Of a DNA stretch of 64,000 bases, positions 32,540 to 42,640 are shown one piece after another. Position 1 is the first letter of the stretch, and each line of letters begins with the position of its first letter. The translations under genes were made by a program, and so were the position numbers. The DNA is taken from positions 11,758,709 through 11,822,708 of the forward strand of contig CM057003.1 in assembly GCA_029891345.1 (NCBI GenBank), read 5' to 3'. The notes under the pieces are model-generated. The model saw only the letters and a program-made list of their open reading frames with translations, was not told the DNA's origin and ran no database searches. Origin of the DNA: Dryococelus australis (Eukaryota > Arthropoda > Insecta > Phasmatodea > Phasmatidae).

Positions 32540-32805
32540 TATCACCAATATGGCCGGTTAGAATGCCTGAAAAGTGCTCACTTTACCGCGAACAGACTAT
32601 ATCACCAATATGGCCGGTTAGAATGCCTGAAAAGTGCTCACTTTACCGCGAACAGACTATATCACCAATATGGCCGGTTAGAATGCCTGAAAAGTGCTCA
32701 CTTTACCGCGAACAGACTATATCACCAATATGGCCGGTTAGAATGCCTGAAAAGTGCTCACTTTACCGCGAACAGACTATATCACCAATATGGCCGGTTA
32801 GAATG
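32506..32805 (+). repeat. 60-bp tandem repeat, 5 units, made of MITE-A end plus flank
   Basis: Five identical 60-bp units start at 32506, 32566, 32626, 32686 and 32746. Each holds the last ~34 bases of MITE-A (CCTGAAAAGTGCTCACTTTA onward) plus ~26 bases of flank (TCACCAATATGGCCGGTTAG and beyond). Because 60 is a multiple of 3, an 87-codon frame with 20-residue repeats exists; I regard it as a by-product. Confidence 0.98.
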
Positions 32806-32826
32806 TCTGAAAAAGATTCATTCTGA

Positions 32827-33289
32827 TTATACATGCGACATTGGTAGCGATCTGCGAAATTTCTCGTTATTATTTAGCAGCAGACTGAACTCCAAGTTCC
32901 TGTGCAAGTTCTGTCACAAGCTGGCAGTACAGTATGTCTTGACACGCCTCGCTGTAATCTTGAGAGTATAACGTAGCTTCAGTGGCGGACTGGCCAACCT
33001 TCTTTAACGAAGTCAAACAGGTAAGTGACTCCACTTATAGGTTAGCGGCCAATTAAACCACTGAAGGCGAAGGCCTAAATTATACATTAATTATACCAAT
33101 AATTTTCCCAAGCCTTAGAGAAACCGTTAAATTTCAAACACACTACTTTCCGGAATGGAGTACAGAGAAAGACGGGGTAAAAAGGGGGTGGGATCTTAAA
33201 AAACCTTTATGTGTTCAATGTGTTTTAGATTATGTATATTGCCAATAGGAGAGGTTTACTAGTATAAATACAAAATAATTAATTGCATG
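32827..33289. other. Anonymous sequence
   Basis: No gene or repeat recognised. Confidence 0.4.
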
Positions 33290-33302
33290 TAAAATTTTTT
33301 TA

Positions 33303-33336
33303 CAAAAAAAAACCACTTGAAGTGTGGTTTTTTAAA
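33303..33336. repeat. Hairpin with A/T arms
   Basis: AAAAAAACCAC and GTGGTTTTTT flank a 7-base loop. In a eukaryote this is not evidence of a terminator. Confidence 0.8.
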
Positions 33337-33452
33337 AATATGTTTCGTCTTAGTGCTGTACTTCGGCTATCATATTTAATAGTAAACAATTTACAATTCG
33401 TAAAACTTTTATGAAAAGGGAATTTACTTTACACTACTCCGTTGGTTAGCGG

Positions 33453-33479
33453 CCGGGGGGGGGGGGGGGGGCGGGGGGC
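33453..33479. repeat. Poly-G run
   Basis: Long G run with one interrupting C. It gives poly-Pro on the minus strand. Confidence 0.95.
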
Positions 33480-35045
33480 TAGAGGAAAAGAAGAGCCATT
33501 GAAAAAACTCGGAAGCACTACTGTATGAAGAGCAAGAAGTAAGGTCGAAGACACCCGCCTTTTGTTTTGTCCTTAAAAAGAGCTCGACCAACCAAGTACA
33601 AAGACGTGCTTGTAATTGCGGTTTTTTCCCCTCTACTGAGGTCTCCTCGCCCCGTGCGCTAGTGCAGCACAAAGAGTGGATGCACTGTTATTAAAAGAAA
33701 CAAAGTTTCACTAATCGGGACAGGCGCAGCAGTGGGTGGCCAGCGAACCGCTGTGGAATGCCGCAGACTGACCGTTAGCTAGAGTCCGTAGCCAGTGGCG
33801 CGACGCGGAGGGTAGCCATAGCCCGCCCACCGAGTCATGTTGTGGCTAACCCAATAATTCCCCCCCGCCGACATCTGGAAATGCTGGTCGGTGGTTTACT
33901 CTGTTTTCGGTAATTTACACATGCTTGATCGTTTTCTCATTAATTAATCATAGTTGGTCAGATGCACAAGAACCCACGATTGGCTCAGGTTTTAGTCACT
34001 AGTGGTGGTGGAGTTTTATATGTGTACTTTCGTTTTATCCCGCTCAACATCATCCATATTCCATTTTGACCCCCCGAGTTGTAGGAACAGGAGAATGTAT
34101 ATGAGCATTTAGATGTACTGTATGAATCACCGAAACTTGGGCCAAGAAAAAAGTTCCTAGTTATTTAATGTTCATTGTTTGGTGTTCGTCTGGTTTTTGG
34201 TTTCTTTACTTCGTTTCTTAGATTTTTTTTTGGCAACGGATACAGTGCCCTTAAATGCTCATATGAATACATAAATCCTGCAACACAATAGCCACAAAGA
34301 CAGTAGAAATATGAGAAGTTATGTTCGACACTTGTAAAATACAGAAGAGGTGTGTGATCTGGTACCAAAACTGCGTAAACAAAGCTACAATGCACGCAAA
34401 AGGCAATGCGTCGTTAGTATGTACGTGTAAAAGTTGCAAGGATTTGGCAAGCATTTAGGTTCGAGGTAGAGCTCAAAATCAAGACTTCACTGGCATGCTG
34501 GTAAGTCGAATCTCACAACAGAGTAGGCCGGTTAGTTGGCGTGTAATTTACTTCGCTTACATGCACATTTAGAAGTCAAATAGTTTCTAGTAAAATTAAA
34601 TCTTCAGAAGGTCTTTTCGAAGAACTAAAATAATTTCCCTGTCAGTGGGACTGTCGTCATCTGCGTGTCAGTTTCTATAGTTACTTGTAGGAACGGGGTG
34701 AGTCACTAGATCCAGATACCCACTGTTTCTGTAAGCTGCTCCACCGATGAGACGCACTCTATAACTGATGCAATTTCAGTAGAACGCACGTTCCCAGAGC
34801 CTCAGAGAGTGAGTACGCGCCCCCACCATTGTTATGATCTTCGGTTTGAGGACCGTAAGCGTGGAGGATAAAATTATGGTGAATTTAAATGAGAAGAATT
34901 GCTTAAATTAGAGGTTGGCTAGAGCCAAGTTTGCTAGTTTTTAACATTCTTACAGCTTATAATCAGTTCTGAACAGTAATGAGGCTAATGGAGTGAAAGT
35001 AGAAGAGAAAGTAGGAGTTCAGAGAAATTAAGTCAATTCATATTA
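33480..35045. other. Anonymous sequence, no gene seen
   Basis: 33720-33850 is GC-rich with REP-G-like CCAGTGGCGCGACG. The minus-strand frame at 34165-34395 (76 codons) has aromatic and basic patches but no known motif. Confidence 0.4.
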
Positions 35046-35466
35046 TAGCCTGTTCACGGTAAGATGAGCACTTTTGAAAGCCCTGCTCAGTATCTACTTG
35101 TATGCACGTTGTACATTCTTCCGCATTATGCAAAAATAGCATTGCCACGGGCCTCGGCATTTTATTCATGCGTCGGTCAAGAAAAATTGCGAAATTATTA
35201 GAAAATAAATATTTAAGAAATCTGCTCATTTTTACACTTCGATGTATTAAAAAAACAGAAAGCTAAAGAATTAATTTAAGTTATCAGAAATATGTTTCCT
35301 AGCACTTTATATTCGACGTTACGATACGGAACTACTTTCCTTCCATCGTTACCAACTTTACTGGGTCCATGTCACTTAGGGCGCCCGTTAAAATATGTGC
35401 AGGTAGGAGCAGTGACATTTTTCTAAGGTTGATTTCAAAAGTGCTCACTTTACCGTGAACAGCCTT
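35046..35466 (+). mobile_element. MITE-B reference copy, TA-flanked
   Basis: TAGCCTGTTCACGGTAAGAT follows TA and TTTACCGTGAACAGCCTT precedes TA. All interior blocks are intact: CTGCTCAGTATCTACTTG, TTTATTCATGCGTCGGTCAA, CCAACTTTACTGGGTCCATG, GCAGGTAGGAGCAGTGACA. 421 bp. Confidence 0.96.
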
Positions 35467-35753
35467 TAGACGGCTTCACCGGGTCTCGCACCCTGGACAC
35501 ACTAACTCCGCCGCCACTGCATGGACCCTTGGCCGCGCTGCTCTCTGCCACGCCGCCGACTGCGACCTCCCTGGACCTCGTGGCTCCGTCCACACTTCTC
35601 CCCCACCACGTGTGCTTATGACGTAAAAGATTATGATTGGTCACCGTCGTGCCCTGTGGGTGGAGTTTGCCGAAGGATTGTTGTGCTTACTTCTGAAAAT
35701 TACTTGGTTTGCGGGACCCACATATTTCGTCGTCCTCGGCGCATTTCTTTGGC
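35467..35753. other. GC-richer anonymous segment
   Basis: The plus-strand frame at 35521-35787 (88 codons) is unrecognised and runs into TIR-S. Confidence 0.35.
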
Positions 35754-36753
35754 ACACTCTAAATTCGAATCGGTGGGAAACCACTGATTCGCAGTGAAAT
35801 TCAACTACTCTAATCAGTGAAAATGGCTCCACTTAGAACCAGCCACTGATTGTTGTCAGTGGAAATATTTCACCTATTGAATAAGTGACGACCGACTGCA
35901 GTACCGAATTAAATATGGCTTTTATTGAATGTAGGCAAATAATTACGTGAAATAAACATATTTACGATAGTTTACTATTTATATTGTGCAATTTACCGTA
36001 ATTTAAAAAAAGTAGAAAGATTTTCGCAGGTGGCCGTGTTTGAACTGGCGCACTTTTCGATTCTAGGCAGTTTGTCTTGCCATCTCAGCAACCACGTCAA
36101 GTTGAAAATCTGAGAAGAAAATATATGTGTAATACTACTGTTGCGAAATCGTGTAGTTTGAAGTTGTATGCTCATACGTTTTGTGTTTGGTCTGATTGGT
36201 ACCATTAGGATTGTTAAAACAAATAGTATGCATAAGTGCACTCTCTTAATCACCTTCAAACGGAACGCTGTGACGATTACATGGAATCGAAATGAAAGAC
36301 GTAAAATAGGAATGAAAGGTTGTGTGTACATATTACCTCGTAAAATGGCGTTTAAAAGACGAAATACATTTTAGAAAGTATTCTGTATTAGTTTTATTCG
36401 TTTATTCGTTGTTACTTCACTTGATACACGTTGTTTAACGGCAATTTTAAAACTATGTTCGACGGTCATTTCTATACGAAGTTTCACTGATACATCAGTC
36501 AAAAATAATTAGAGACGGAGCAAGTTGCTCAGATGTTTCACTGGTCCATCAGTCAATAATAAACCACTGAGAAAAAAAGTGGAAAAAATGACTGACGAAT
36601 CAGTGGGAAATGTCACTGAATCAATCAGTGATGGACATATGGCATTTTTTTCACTGGTTCATCAGTTAACTTCACTGAAGCGACTGTTGTATAAGTCAAA
36701 TACGTTTGATTGATTGAAACAGTAAAATTCTCACTGATTCAGATTTAGAGTGT
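35754..36753 (+). mobile_element. TIR-S, ~1.0-kb element with CACTGA subterminal repeats
   Basis: The left end ACACTCTAAATTCGAATCGG is mirrored by the right end TGATTCAGATTTAGAGTGT. Within roughly 280 bases of each end the words CACTGATTCATCAGT, TCAGTGG and TTCACTG recur many times in both orientations. Subterminal repeat clusters are typical of transposase-binding regions. Frames in the middle (112 codons, minus, 35993-36331) are unrecognised. Target duplication not identified. Confidence 0.7.
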
Positions 36754-36810
36754 AGTTAACGGATTGCAATTTTGGCTCTGTTTGGATTTTGTGTTTTATA
36801 AACTGATCTG

Positions 36811-37052
36811 TAGGAATAGGAAAATTTCGCGAGTTCAATGACATGTATGCTAGACTCCACAATCCTTTGTATAGTCGAACCTCAGATGTATTTTCATTGG
36901 CTGTTGCCCCAGTGTTACTCCACATTTGACAGTGCGGAGTCGTCCAGAGCGTGTCTGATAAACTCCGATCCAATTGAAAAAGTGACGTCAGTATACACGC
37001 ATTTGAAATCTATCTTGTCCTGAAATGAATTCGCGAATTTTTCCGATCTCTA
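36811..37052 (+). mobile_element. hAT-like MITE with perfect 8-bp TSD
   Basis: Ends TAGGAATAGGAAAATTTCGC and GCGAATTTTTCCGATCTCTA are inverted. CTGATCTG is present at 36803-36810 and 37053-37060 with no mismatch. The interior matches the 25605 copy with a ~40-bp deletion. 242 bp. Confidence 0.95.
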
Positions 37053-37060
37053 CTGATCTG

Positions 37061-37404
37061 TGTCCTCGATACCTGCTCGTGGTGTAAACAGGAGCTTTTC
37101 GTAACAAGTAGCACGGCGGAGCTTTCGTAACAAAACGCCACGCCAATTTCGTCTGTATGCTTGTATCTACTCTGTGCCGAATATAAGCCCGTGGATCCTC
37201 CCGGTGAAGGACACTCGGTTGTGGAGAAGGTCGCACTAGGATGGAGCTGCTGGTAATTTGCTGCTCCCGAGGCTTGGTACTCACAGGACGCTAACTTCCC
37301 GTAACCACAGCGACACGTGGAGACTGGCGTGTTCCCATCATACACTGTTCCTCTCTATCACACGATCCTCCGTCTTCCTCCTATCTTGATCTCTTCGCAG
37401 CATG

Positions 37405-37440
<36 letters not shown>

Positions 37441-37774
37441 GCTCTCTTGCACCATGATGTCCATCTTCCTTCATGGCTGACCTCCGTGATACATGGCTCA
37501 CTGCCATGTTTCGCTTTCTACAGTTTTTTTTTCGGCAATGTTTATAAAATTATCGTAGCTATCGTGGTGAAATGTCTTGATAACCTGACTCTAATAATTT
37601 ACATAATCGTATAATGTCGTACATATTACTTTCCTACTAAGACACGGCTATAAATCAACTAAGCATTTTGAGGGAGGATGTATATCGTTTGTCCTAAATG
37701 TTAGGGCAAACGCCGTTACGGCAGACGATGCGTACCTCGTACGGCCACAGAGGCGAGATGGCGCGGAGGTTCGT
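37061..37774. other. Anonymous sequence with (CT)n tract
   Basis: A pure (CT)n tract of about 28 bases lies at 37408-37435. Minus-strand frames of 98 and 111 codons at 36988-37345 overlap each other and the MITE end and are unrecognised. Confidence 0.5.
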
Positions 37775-38010
37775 TTGATGTGGGAGTGTTAATTGCCTAA
37801 TTGGCTCCTGGAGGCTCTAGGAACAAGCCTCGCTTCTGACTGGCTACTGCATTCTGCTGTTGACTGTGCTGCCGGCTTGCGAGGAGAATACCAAGCGCTA
37901 ATTGACGAACGGTGGTCCGGCATTTTTCTCACACAGTGCCGCCACTTTGCTGGGTTGTGCGACTGGAGTTCGAGGTATAAGAGGGTGTTTCAACTCTGCA
38001 TACTTAAGTA
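37775..38010 (-). repeat. REP-G copy, inverted
   Basis: The minus strand reads AAGTATGCAGAGTTGAAACA, then CACTGTGTGAGAAAAATGCC, GTAGCCAGTCAGAAGCGAGG and GAGCCTCCAGGAGCCAATTA. Confidence 0.65.
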
Positions 38011-38011
38011 C

Positions 38012-38400
38012 AGATTGTTCACAGGTAAATGAGAACTGTTGGCAGCCCTGCTTAGGATCTAATTTCCTTCTAAATTTGTATATTTACATCCTTTGTAAAA
38101 TTAACACTTTTTTTTTTTGGGTCTGGTCGCTTTATTCGTTAGTCATCCAAGTCAAACAGTGATATTTTCAGGAAAGCAAATGTGTTGATAATATGAAAAT
38201 TTATCCCCTTATGTGTGTATAACAAAAACACTAACATCAGAAGCAATAGATTTAAACATCAAACTCGCAACACAACGTCGATTTTTAGAACTATTTTTTA
38301 TTAATTCGCAGCCAACTGAACTGGGAGTCTGCACGCCACTATGGTATATATGTAGATATGGGCTGTGATTCTATACAAACTTAATTTCAAAAAGTGCTCG
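38012..38400 (+). mobile_element. MITE-B copy, old and right-truncated
   Basis: GATTGTTCACAGGTAAATGA, CCCTGCTTAGGATCTAATT and TCGCTTTATTCGTTAGTCAT follow the MITE-B order. The right end AATTTCAAAAAGTGCTCG stops where a CAGGGCCGGATTAAGATC repeat begins. Confidence 0.75.
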
Positions 38401-38460
38401 CAGGGCCGGATTAAGATCTTCAGAGGCCCTACGCACTCAAGATTTAATGTTCCCATAGAT
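38401..38460 (+). repeat. CAGGGCCGGATTAAGA repeat end
   Basis: CAGGGCCGGATTAAGATCTT and AGAGGCCCTACGCACT resemble, inverted, the segment at 59722-59776. CAGGG-type ends are common in hAT elements; the rest of the element is not delimited. Confidence 0.5.
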
Positions 38461-38645
38461 ATGATTAAAAATGTACAAAATGAAACGTAAATTGAAATTA
38501 CATTTTTAGAAATGCACCAAAACGTACACTAAGCTGGAAAACATAGTTTATTTTCGTATCCTTCCATTTCATTTCTATTTGAGAAGTTTTCTCCCCTTTT
38601 TGGCGAGATCCTCAAAACTAATCTTACGTAACTTATTTGTTTCTA

Positions 38646-38875
38646 TAGGCTGCTGCTTTCGAGCCCCTAGTTACTTTTTCCTTGCAGCCATTTTCAATCC
38701 TTTAACCACTTTTGTTTAAAAAAATATTGCTATGTAAGTATTAAATACAGTGTGTATATTCCACAGCACCCGGATGTTAATGTCTGAGGCAATAAAGTAC
38801 ATTTATTGACTATTATTTCCAAGGAGAGGATTTTCAAAAAACCTCACTTTACCGTGAATAGTCTATAATACTTTA
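38646..38875 (-). mobile_element. MITE-A copy, worn left end
   Basis: TAGGCTGCTGCTTTCGAGCC at left has lost most of the TTCACGGTAAAGTGAGC core. The right end TTTACCGTGAATAGTCTA precedes TA. Inverted interior CCACAGCACCCGGATGTTAA and TTTATTGACTATTATTTCC. Confidence 0.88.
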
Positions 38876-39654
38876 TATGGATAAAAATGTTATAAGTGAG
38901 TTACTTATACCCACTGCTGCAGGGACACCGGTTCTATTGGCCTCTGTGTTCCCAATCACTACAGTTCTAGTGCTGACCAACATGGCAATGGACACGCCTA
39001 CTGTGCTCTACAACGTTCATTATTGGCTGGTCGTCAGTCACTAAGGCGCCGACTTGATTTTGTCCCAATCAAATAGCTTTATGTGAGTGAGATGTTTTAC
39101 AATCACACCTGTCCTTTTGCGGAAATGAAACAATAATAATTGTGCAATAAGGAAAGTAATTTATACTTTGCTATAGAGTTCTTGTAATATGCCGTTAAGC
39201 ACAGGCAGTACAACGACCACATGAAAATGCAAGTTTTTTTTTTTTTTTCAATGGCGAAGACATTTTCAATTCATATTTACTCGAGCTACACTGAGCTATA
39301 CAATTTAGTTGGAGCTGGTTCAGCTGCACCCGGTTGCAGTTCCTTCCCCTTGGTGCCATAAGCACGTGTTTACTTTTCTTAGTGGTCAATCCAGCGCTGA
39401 CTTAACCTCGAACAGCCTTCACCCGTGCGTCTGGAAAGCACGCGCGGAGCAGGTCGAGGGAAAGCCAGGCCGGGCCGGGGCTCGTGTGCTGGGGCGTCAT
39501 AAATACCGGTGGGCGGTCTGACAAATACGCGGTAATTTGCCGAAAAGCGCGCGTGGTCGGCCGAGACACCGGAGCCGGATCAATTAAGATGATCGATGGA
39601 TAGGGGCGTGAACCCGCGGGTGTACGACGCGGACGGTCGCTCTACAGAAATGCG
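38876..39654. other. Anonymous sequence
   Basis: 39400-39650 is GC- and CpG-rich. Nothing gene-like recognised. Confidence 0.4.
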
Positions 39655-39725
39655 TCACGCTTTTTTTTTTATCAAACCTTTGAAAAAAACAACACACCAT
39701 ATATGACGTGTTTGGTTGTTTCCTA

Positions 39726-39878
39726 TTGTAATGTAAAGGTCTTTTTAACGTCCCCCGGTTTTATATTAGAAAGCTTAGCAGGGGACGGCTTGCATACTAA
39801 CGTATAACCTACCTTAAATTAACACCCATGCCTTACTCGGGACTCGAACCCAGAACCTCCCACACCAACCGATAGCTG
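39726..39878 (-). repeat. SINE-3 insertion with 10-bp TSD
   Basis: TTGTTTCCTA is duplicated at 39716-39725 and 39879-39888. On the minus strand the insert has a tRNA-like head (TAGCTATCGGTTGG, then GGGTTCGAGTCCCGAG) and a 3' part GGGGGACGTTAAAAAGACCT ending TTACATTACAA. 153 bp, a compact retroposed SINE. Confidence 0.9.
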
Positions 39879-39954
39879 TTGTTTCCTAAATATATAATAT
39901 AAATACAAGTGTTTTATATTTGTGTTAACATGATGGTACCTTATTTTTTGTTAA

Positions 39955-40340
39955 GGCCAGGCTTCACCATGCATGGTCCTATAGGGAATCAAAGGCTAAA
40001 TTCGAACAAAAATCTCTCAGTCGTTTTTTGTGGCAGTATATTCAATTAAATATTTTTTTTTGTAAGAGGTTGAACTAATCTAGATTTGTAAACCTTCCCA
40101 ATTTTATTTGTTTAATTTCAAATGTAAGTTTTCATTATTTATAAAATTGTGACATTTTACAAATAATTAAAAAGTGATTTAAAATTTATAAATTAAAATT
40201 TGAATGGTTTACTAATGTAGATGCGTTCAATCTTAAACAATAAAACCTTAGTTGAAAATACCATCACAATAAATGACAGAGATCTTTGTCCGAATTTAGC
40301 CTTTGATTCCCTATACTCTCGTGCATGGTGAAGCCTGGCC
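39955..40340. mobile_element. TIR-P, 386-bp element with ~56-bp TIRs
   Basis: Left GGCCAGGCTTCACCATGCAT and, after a short mismatch patch, TATAGGGAATCAAAGGCTAA are repeated in inverse at 40285-40340. Only a few bases differ over about 56. It interrupts MITE-C in an AT-rich site. The target duplication is unclear (TTAA-like bases on both sides). Non-coding. Confidence 0.9.
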
Positions 40341-40612
40341 TATAATTTAACTGTTACTGATATTTTGTCTACAAATTTTAATGTTTTCAATTTATAAACA
40401 ATATGAATAAAAAATAATGACAAAACAGGTGTGTTGGTAATGCCTAGTAAAAAAAATTGTTCTAATGGAAAACGTTTTTACACTAAAAGCGCACGAATGC
40501 AGGGCGCTGATCCTCTGGTGTAATTTTATAAGGTTTGTTTATATGAGGCGGAGGAATATCCCGGAAGCAAAATTTTAGCGGGGCTTCGAAAAGTTGGAAG
40601 TATAATCCACTC

Positions 40613-41040
40613 ACGATTACTTCAGCCTTTTCTGAAGCCCTGCTAAATTTCTACTTCCAGGATATTCCTCCGCCTCGTGCGAACTAAGCTTAACAAAGTC
40701 TAGAAAATTACACCAAAACACAACGCACCGAATTCGTGCGTACCCAGTGTAACCGTATTTTGTATAAGAACTATTTCATACTGGACGCTAGGCGCTACCA
40801 ACACGTATGTTTTCTCACTGTTTTTTATTCACATTATTTATAAATGAAGCATTATAATTTACAGATAAGATATGCATAACATTTCAATTCTACAGAAAAA
40901 AAAAAGTAACTTTTATGAACACAAATATAAAACGGTCTTGATACATGACAGATGCTGGAAATAACTAAACACGTCATACATGGGGAGATTTCTCAAACGT
41001 TTGATTGAAAAAGGGCGAAGAAACCGCGAATATACTATAA
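40613..41040 (-). mobile_element. MITE-C copy forming a palindrome with its neighbour
   Basis: Reverse orientation: GCCCTGCTAAATTTCTACTT, CAGGATATTCCTCCGCCTCG, then CATACATGGGGAGATTTCTC and the end GAAACCGCGAATATACTATA. Its right-hand arm faces that of 39655-40612, giving inverted arms of roughly 220 bases each around 40613. Confidence 0.92.
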
Positions 41041-41488
41041 TCTTTATACACCCTTTCTTAAGGAGGATCTCTAAACGAAATTTCTGAACGCCTCAAAGTT
41101 GCATCCGGCCATAAGAAACCACAGCGACGGTTGATGGAAAATAGCGTGAAGAAGCGGTTACTATATATTTTGTTTGATGCAGTAACCTGCTCAGAAATGT
41201 TATAGCATTGTACTTATAGTTTTAAAACACTTTGTTTAACAACAGAATAAATGTATCGTTAACAGACAGTATACTTAGAGCGATTTTCCTGACACCTTGA
41301 CACGTCACAATGGCCTCATTTCTGTTTCAACAAGCAAACTTATGAATTGGTAACAAAATATAGACTTTCATATCTGTCCTGAAAAAAAAAAAAAAAAAGA
41401 TAACATTAAAATATGACATAGTTATTTTTTCATTGGAATGGTGACTGTTTACATTGAGACCCATATAAAAAGAATATAGTTATAGATA
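41041..41488. other. Anonymous AT-rich sequence
   Basis: A poly-A run lies at 41382-41399. Nothing gene-like. Confidence 0.4.
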
Positions 41489-41802
41489 ACCAAGGGCCTG
41501 ATCTCTCTATTCGTGCGTCGGACAAGGGCAAATGTGAAATTTTTACAAAATAAATATTTTACAAATGTTTCTATTCTTACGCTTATATGCGTTAGAAATA
41601 AAGTAAACTGAAATATTTCTGTATTCTCACATGTTTACTGAACACTTATCATTTAAAGTTAACACATGGAACTACTTTCTCACCTTCGTTGCCAACTTAA
41701 CCGAATAACAGTCAGTGTGCCCGTTAAAATATATGCAGGTAGGGGCAGTGAAATTTTTCAAACGTTGATTTCAGAAGTGCTCACTTTACCGTGAACAGCC
41801 TT
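41489..41802 (+). mobile_element. MITE-B copy, left-truncated
   Basis: Begins inside the element at GGGCCTGATCTCTCTATTCG and continues to CTCACTTTACCGTGAACAGC. The first ~100 bases and the left terminus are absent. Confidence 0.88.
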
Positions 41803-41807
41803 CAAAT

Positions 41808-42035
41808 ATGAATACAGAGACGAAAGAACCGCTCATTCCGCGAATTACAGTCACACACGTCAGCAAAATGGCGTCGCTGGCCATGGAACATACAGTAGCG
41901 CCTTTCGTCAGTCAGAGCCGAGGTAACGCACTCGCCGACGGGTAGCCCAGGCAATAGGGTGGGGATATCTCGCGCGGGTAGCCAATCAGACAATACGTTA
42001 CTACCGCAGCCTCGCGTAGCGACTCAGCGGATAAG
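41808..42035 (+). repeat. REP-G copy
   Basis: GAATACAGAGACGAAAGAAC, CAAAATGGCGTCGCTGGCCA, GGGTAGCCAATCAGACAATA and GCAGCCTCGCGTAGCGACTC match the copies at 12.9 and 32.1 kb. It starts within a few bases of the MITE-B end. Confidence 0.75.
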
Positions 42036-42079
42036 TAATGCTCCTTTACCAACGAATCCTCCGCGCCATTTCACTTGGG

Positions 42080-42318
42080 GCCCGCGGTGGCTGAGCGGTT
42101 AGATTGCTCGCCTCCCTCGTAGGCGAACCGGGGTTCTGTCATCGGCCGGGTACACTCTCGGATATTTCGCAAGCGGGAATCGGGCCGGACGATGCCGCTC
42201 GTCGGTGGGTTTCCTCGGGGATCTCCCGTTTCCTCCCACCCTTGCAGTCTGGCGTTGCCCCGTTCTCACCTCATTTCACCTTCATCGACTCTCAAGGACT
42301 CGTTGTCATCCCCTTAAC
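42080..42318 (+). repeat. SINE-1, head and body (tail displaced)
   Basis: Box A (GTGGCTGAGCGG), a mutated box B (GGGTTCTGTCATC) and body blocks GCCGGACGATGCCGCTCGTC and CACCTTCATCGACTCTCAAG. It breaks after CTCGTTGTC. Confidence 0.9.
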
Positions 42319-42594
42319 TTACAAAATACGTGATTTTTGGTGTGACAAGTACGTACGGATTCCTTGTAACAACTTAACACGATGGAACGTATGAAAAGAT
42401 TCATGTTGGTTGATAGCTCCATCAACAATAAATTATAAAATTTTGGTTTCGTAACATCAGTCAATAGTAATAAAAAAAGAAAAAGGCTGTCCGTATTGGT
42501 GCTAGCTTTGACTGTGTACAGCACTGACAATGATTTTACATATTTTGCAAACACGTCTTACGTGAATTAGTATACTCGAACTCATAAGTCAAGG
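42319..42594. mobile_element. Unidentified insert splitting SINE-1
   Basis: About 275 bp between the SINE-1 body and its tail. CCCCTTAA lies at the left edge and GGGGTTAA at the right edge, so a TTAA target is possible. No long inverted repeat is evident. Confidence 0.5.
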
Positions 42595-42640
42595 GGTTAA
42601 GAGCCGCTCAAATTTCTGCACTCCACTCCAAGCCATTTCA
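42590..42640 (+). repeat. Displaced SINE-1 tail
   Basis: GTTAAGAGCCGCTCAAATTT is the SINE-1 tail expected after the body ending at 42318. Confidence 0.75.

Larger units (their letters stand above)
39655..40612 (+). mobile_element. MITE-C copy carrying two nested insertions
   Basis: Left piece ATCAAACCTTTG to GACGTGTTTGGTTGTTTCCT; middle piece TTGTTTCCTAAATATATAAT; right piece GTGTTGGTAATGCCTAGTAA, GAGGCGGAGGAATATCCCGG to TTGGAAGTATAATCCACT. Removing 39726-39878 and 39955-40340 restores the MITE-C order. The right end meets a second, inverted MITE-C. Confidence 0.9.

Noticed and set aside
32563-32826. 87-codon repeat protein
   Set aside because: It is the translation of a 60-bp satellite made from a MITE end; the frame exists because 60 is divisible by three.
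33303-33336. Rho-independent-type terminator
   Set aside because: The hairpin plus T run has no meaning as a bacterial terminator in this eukaryotic context.
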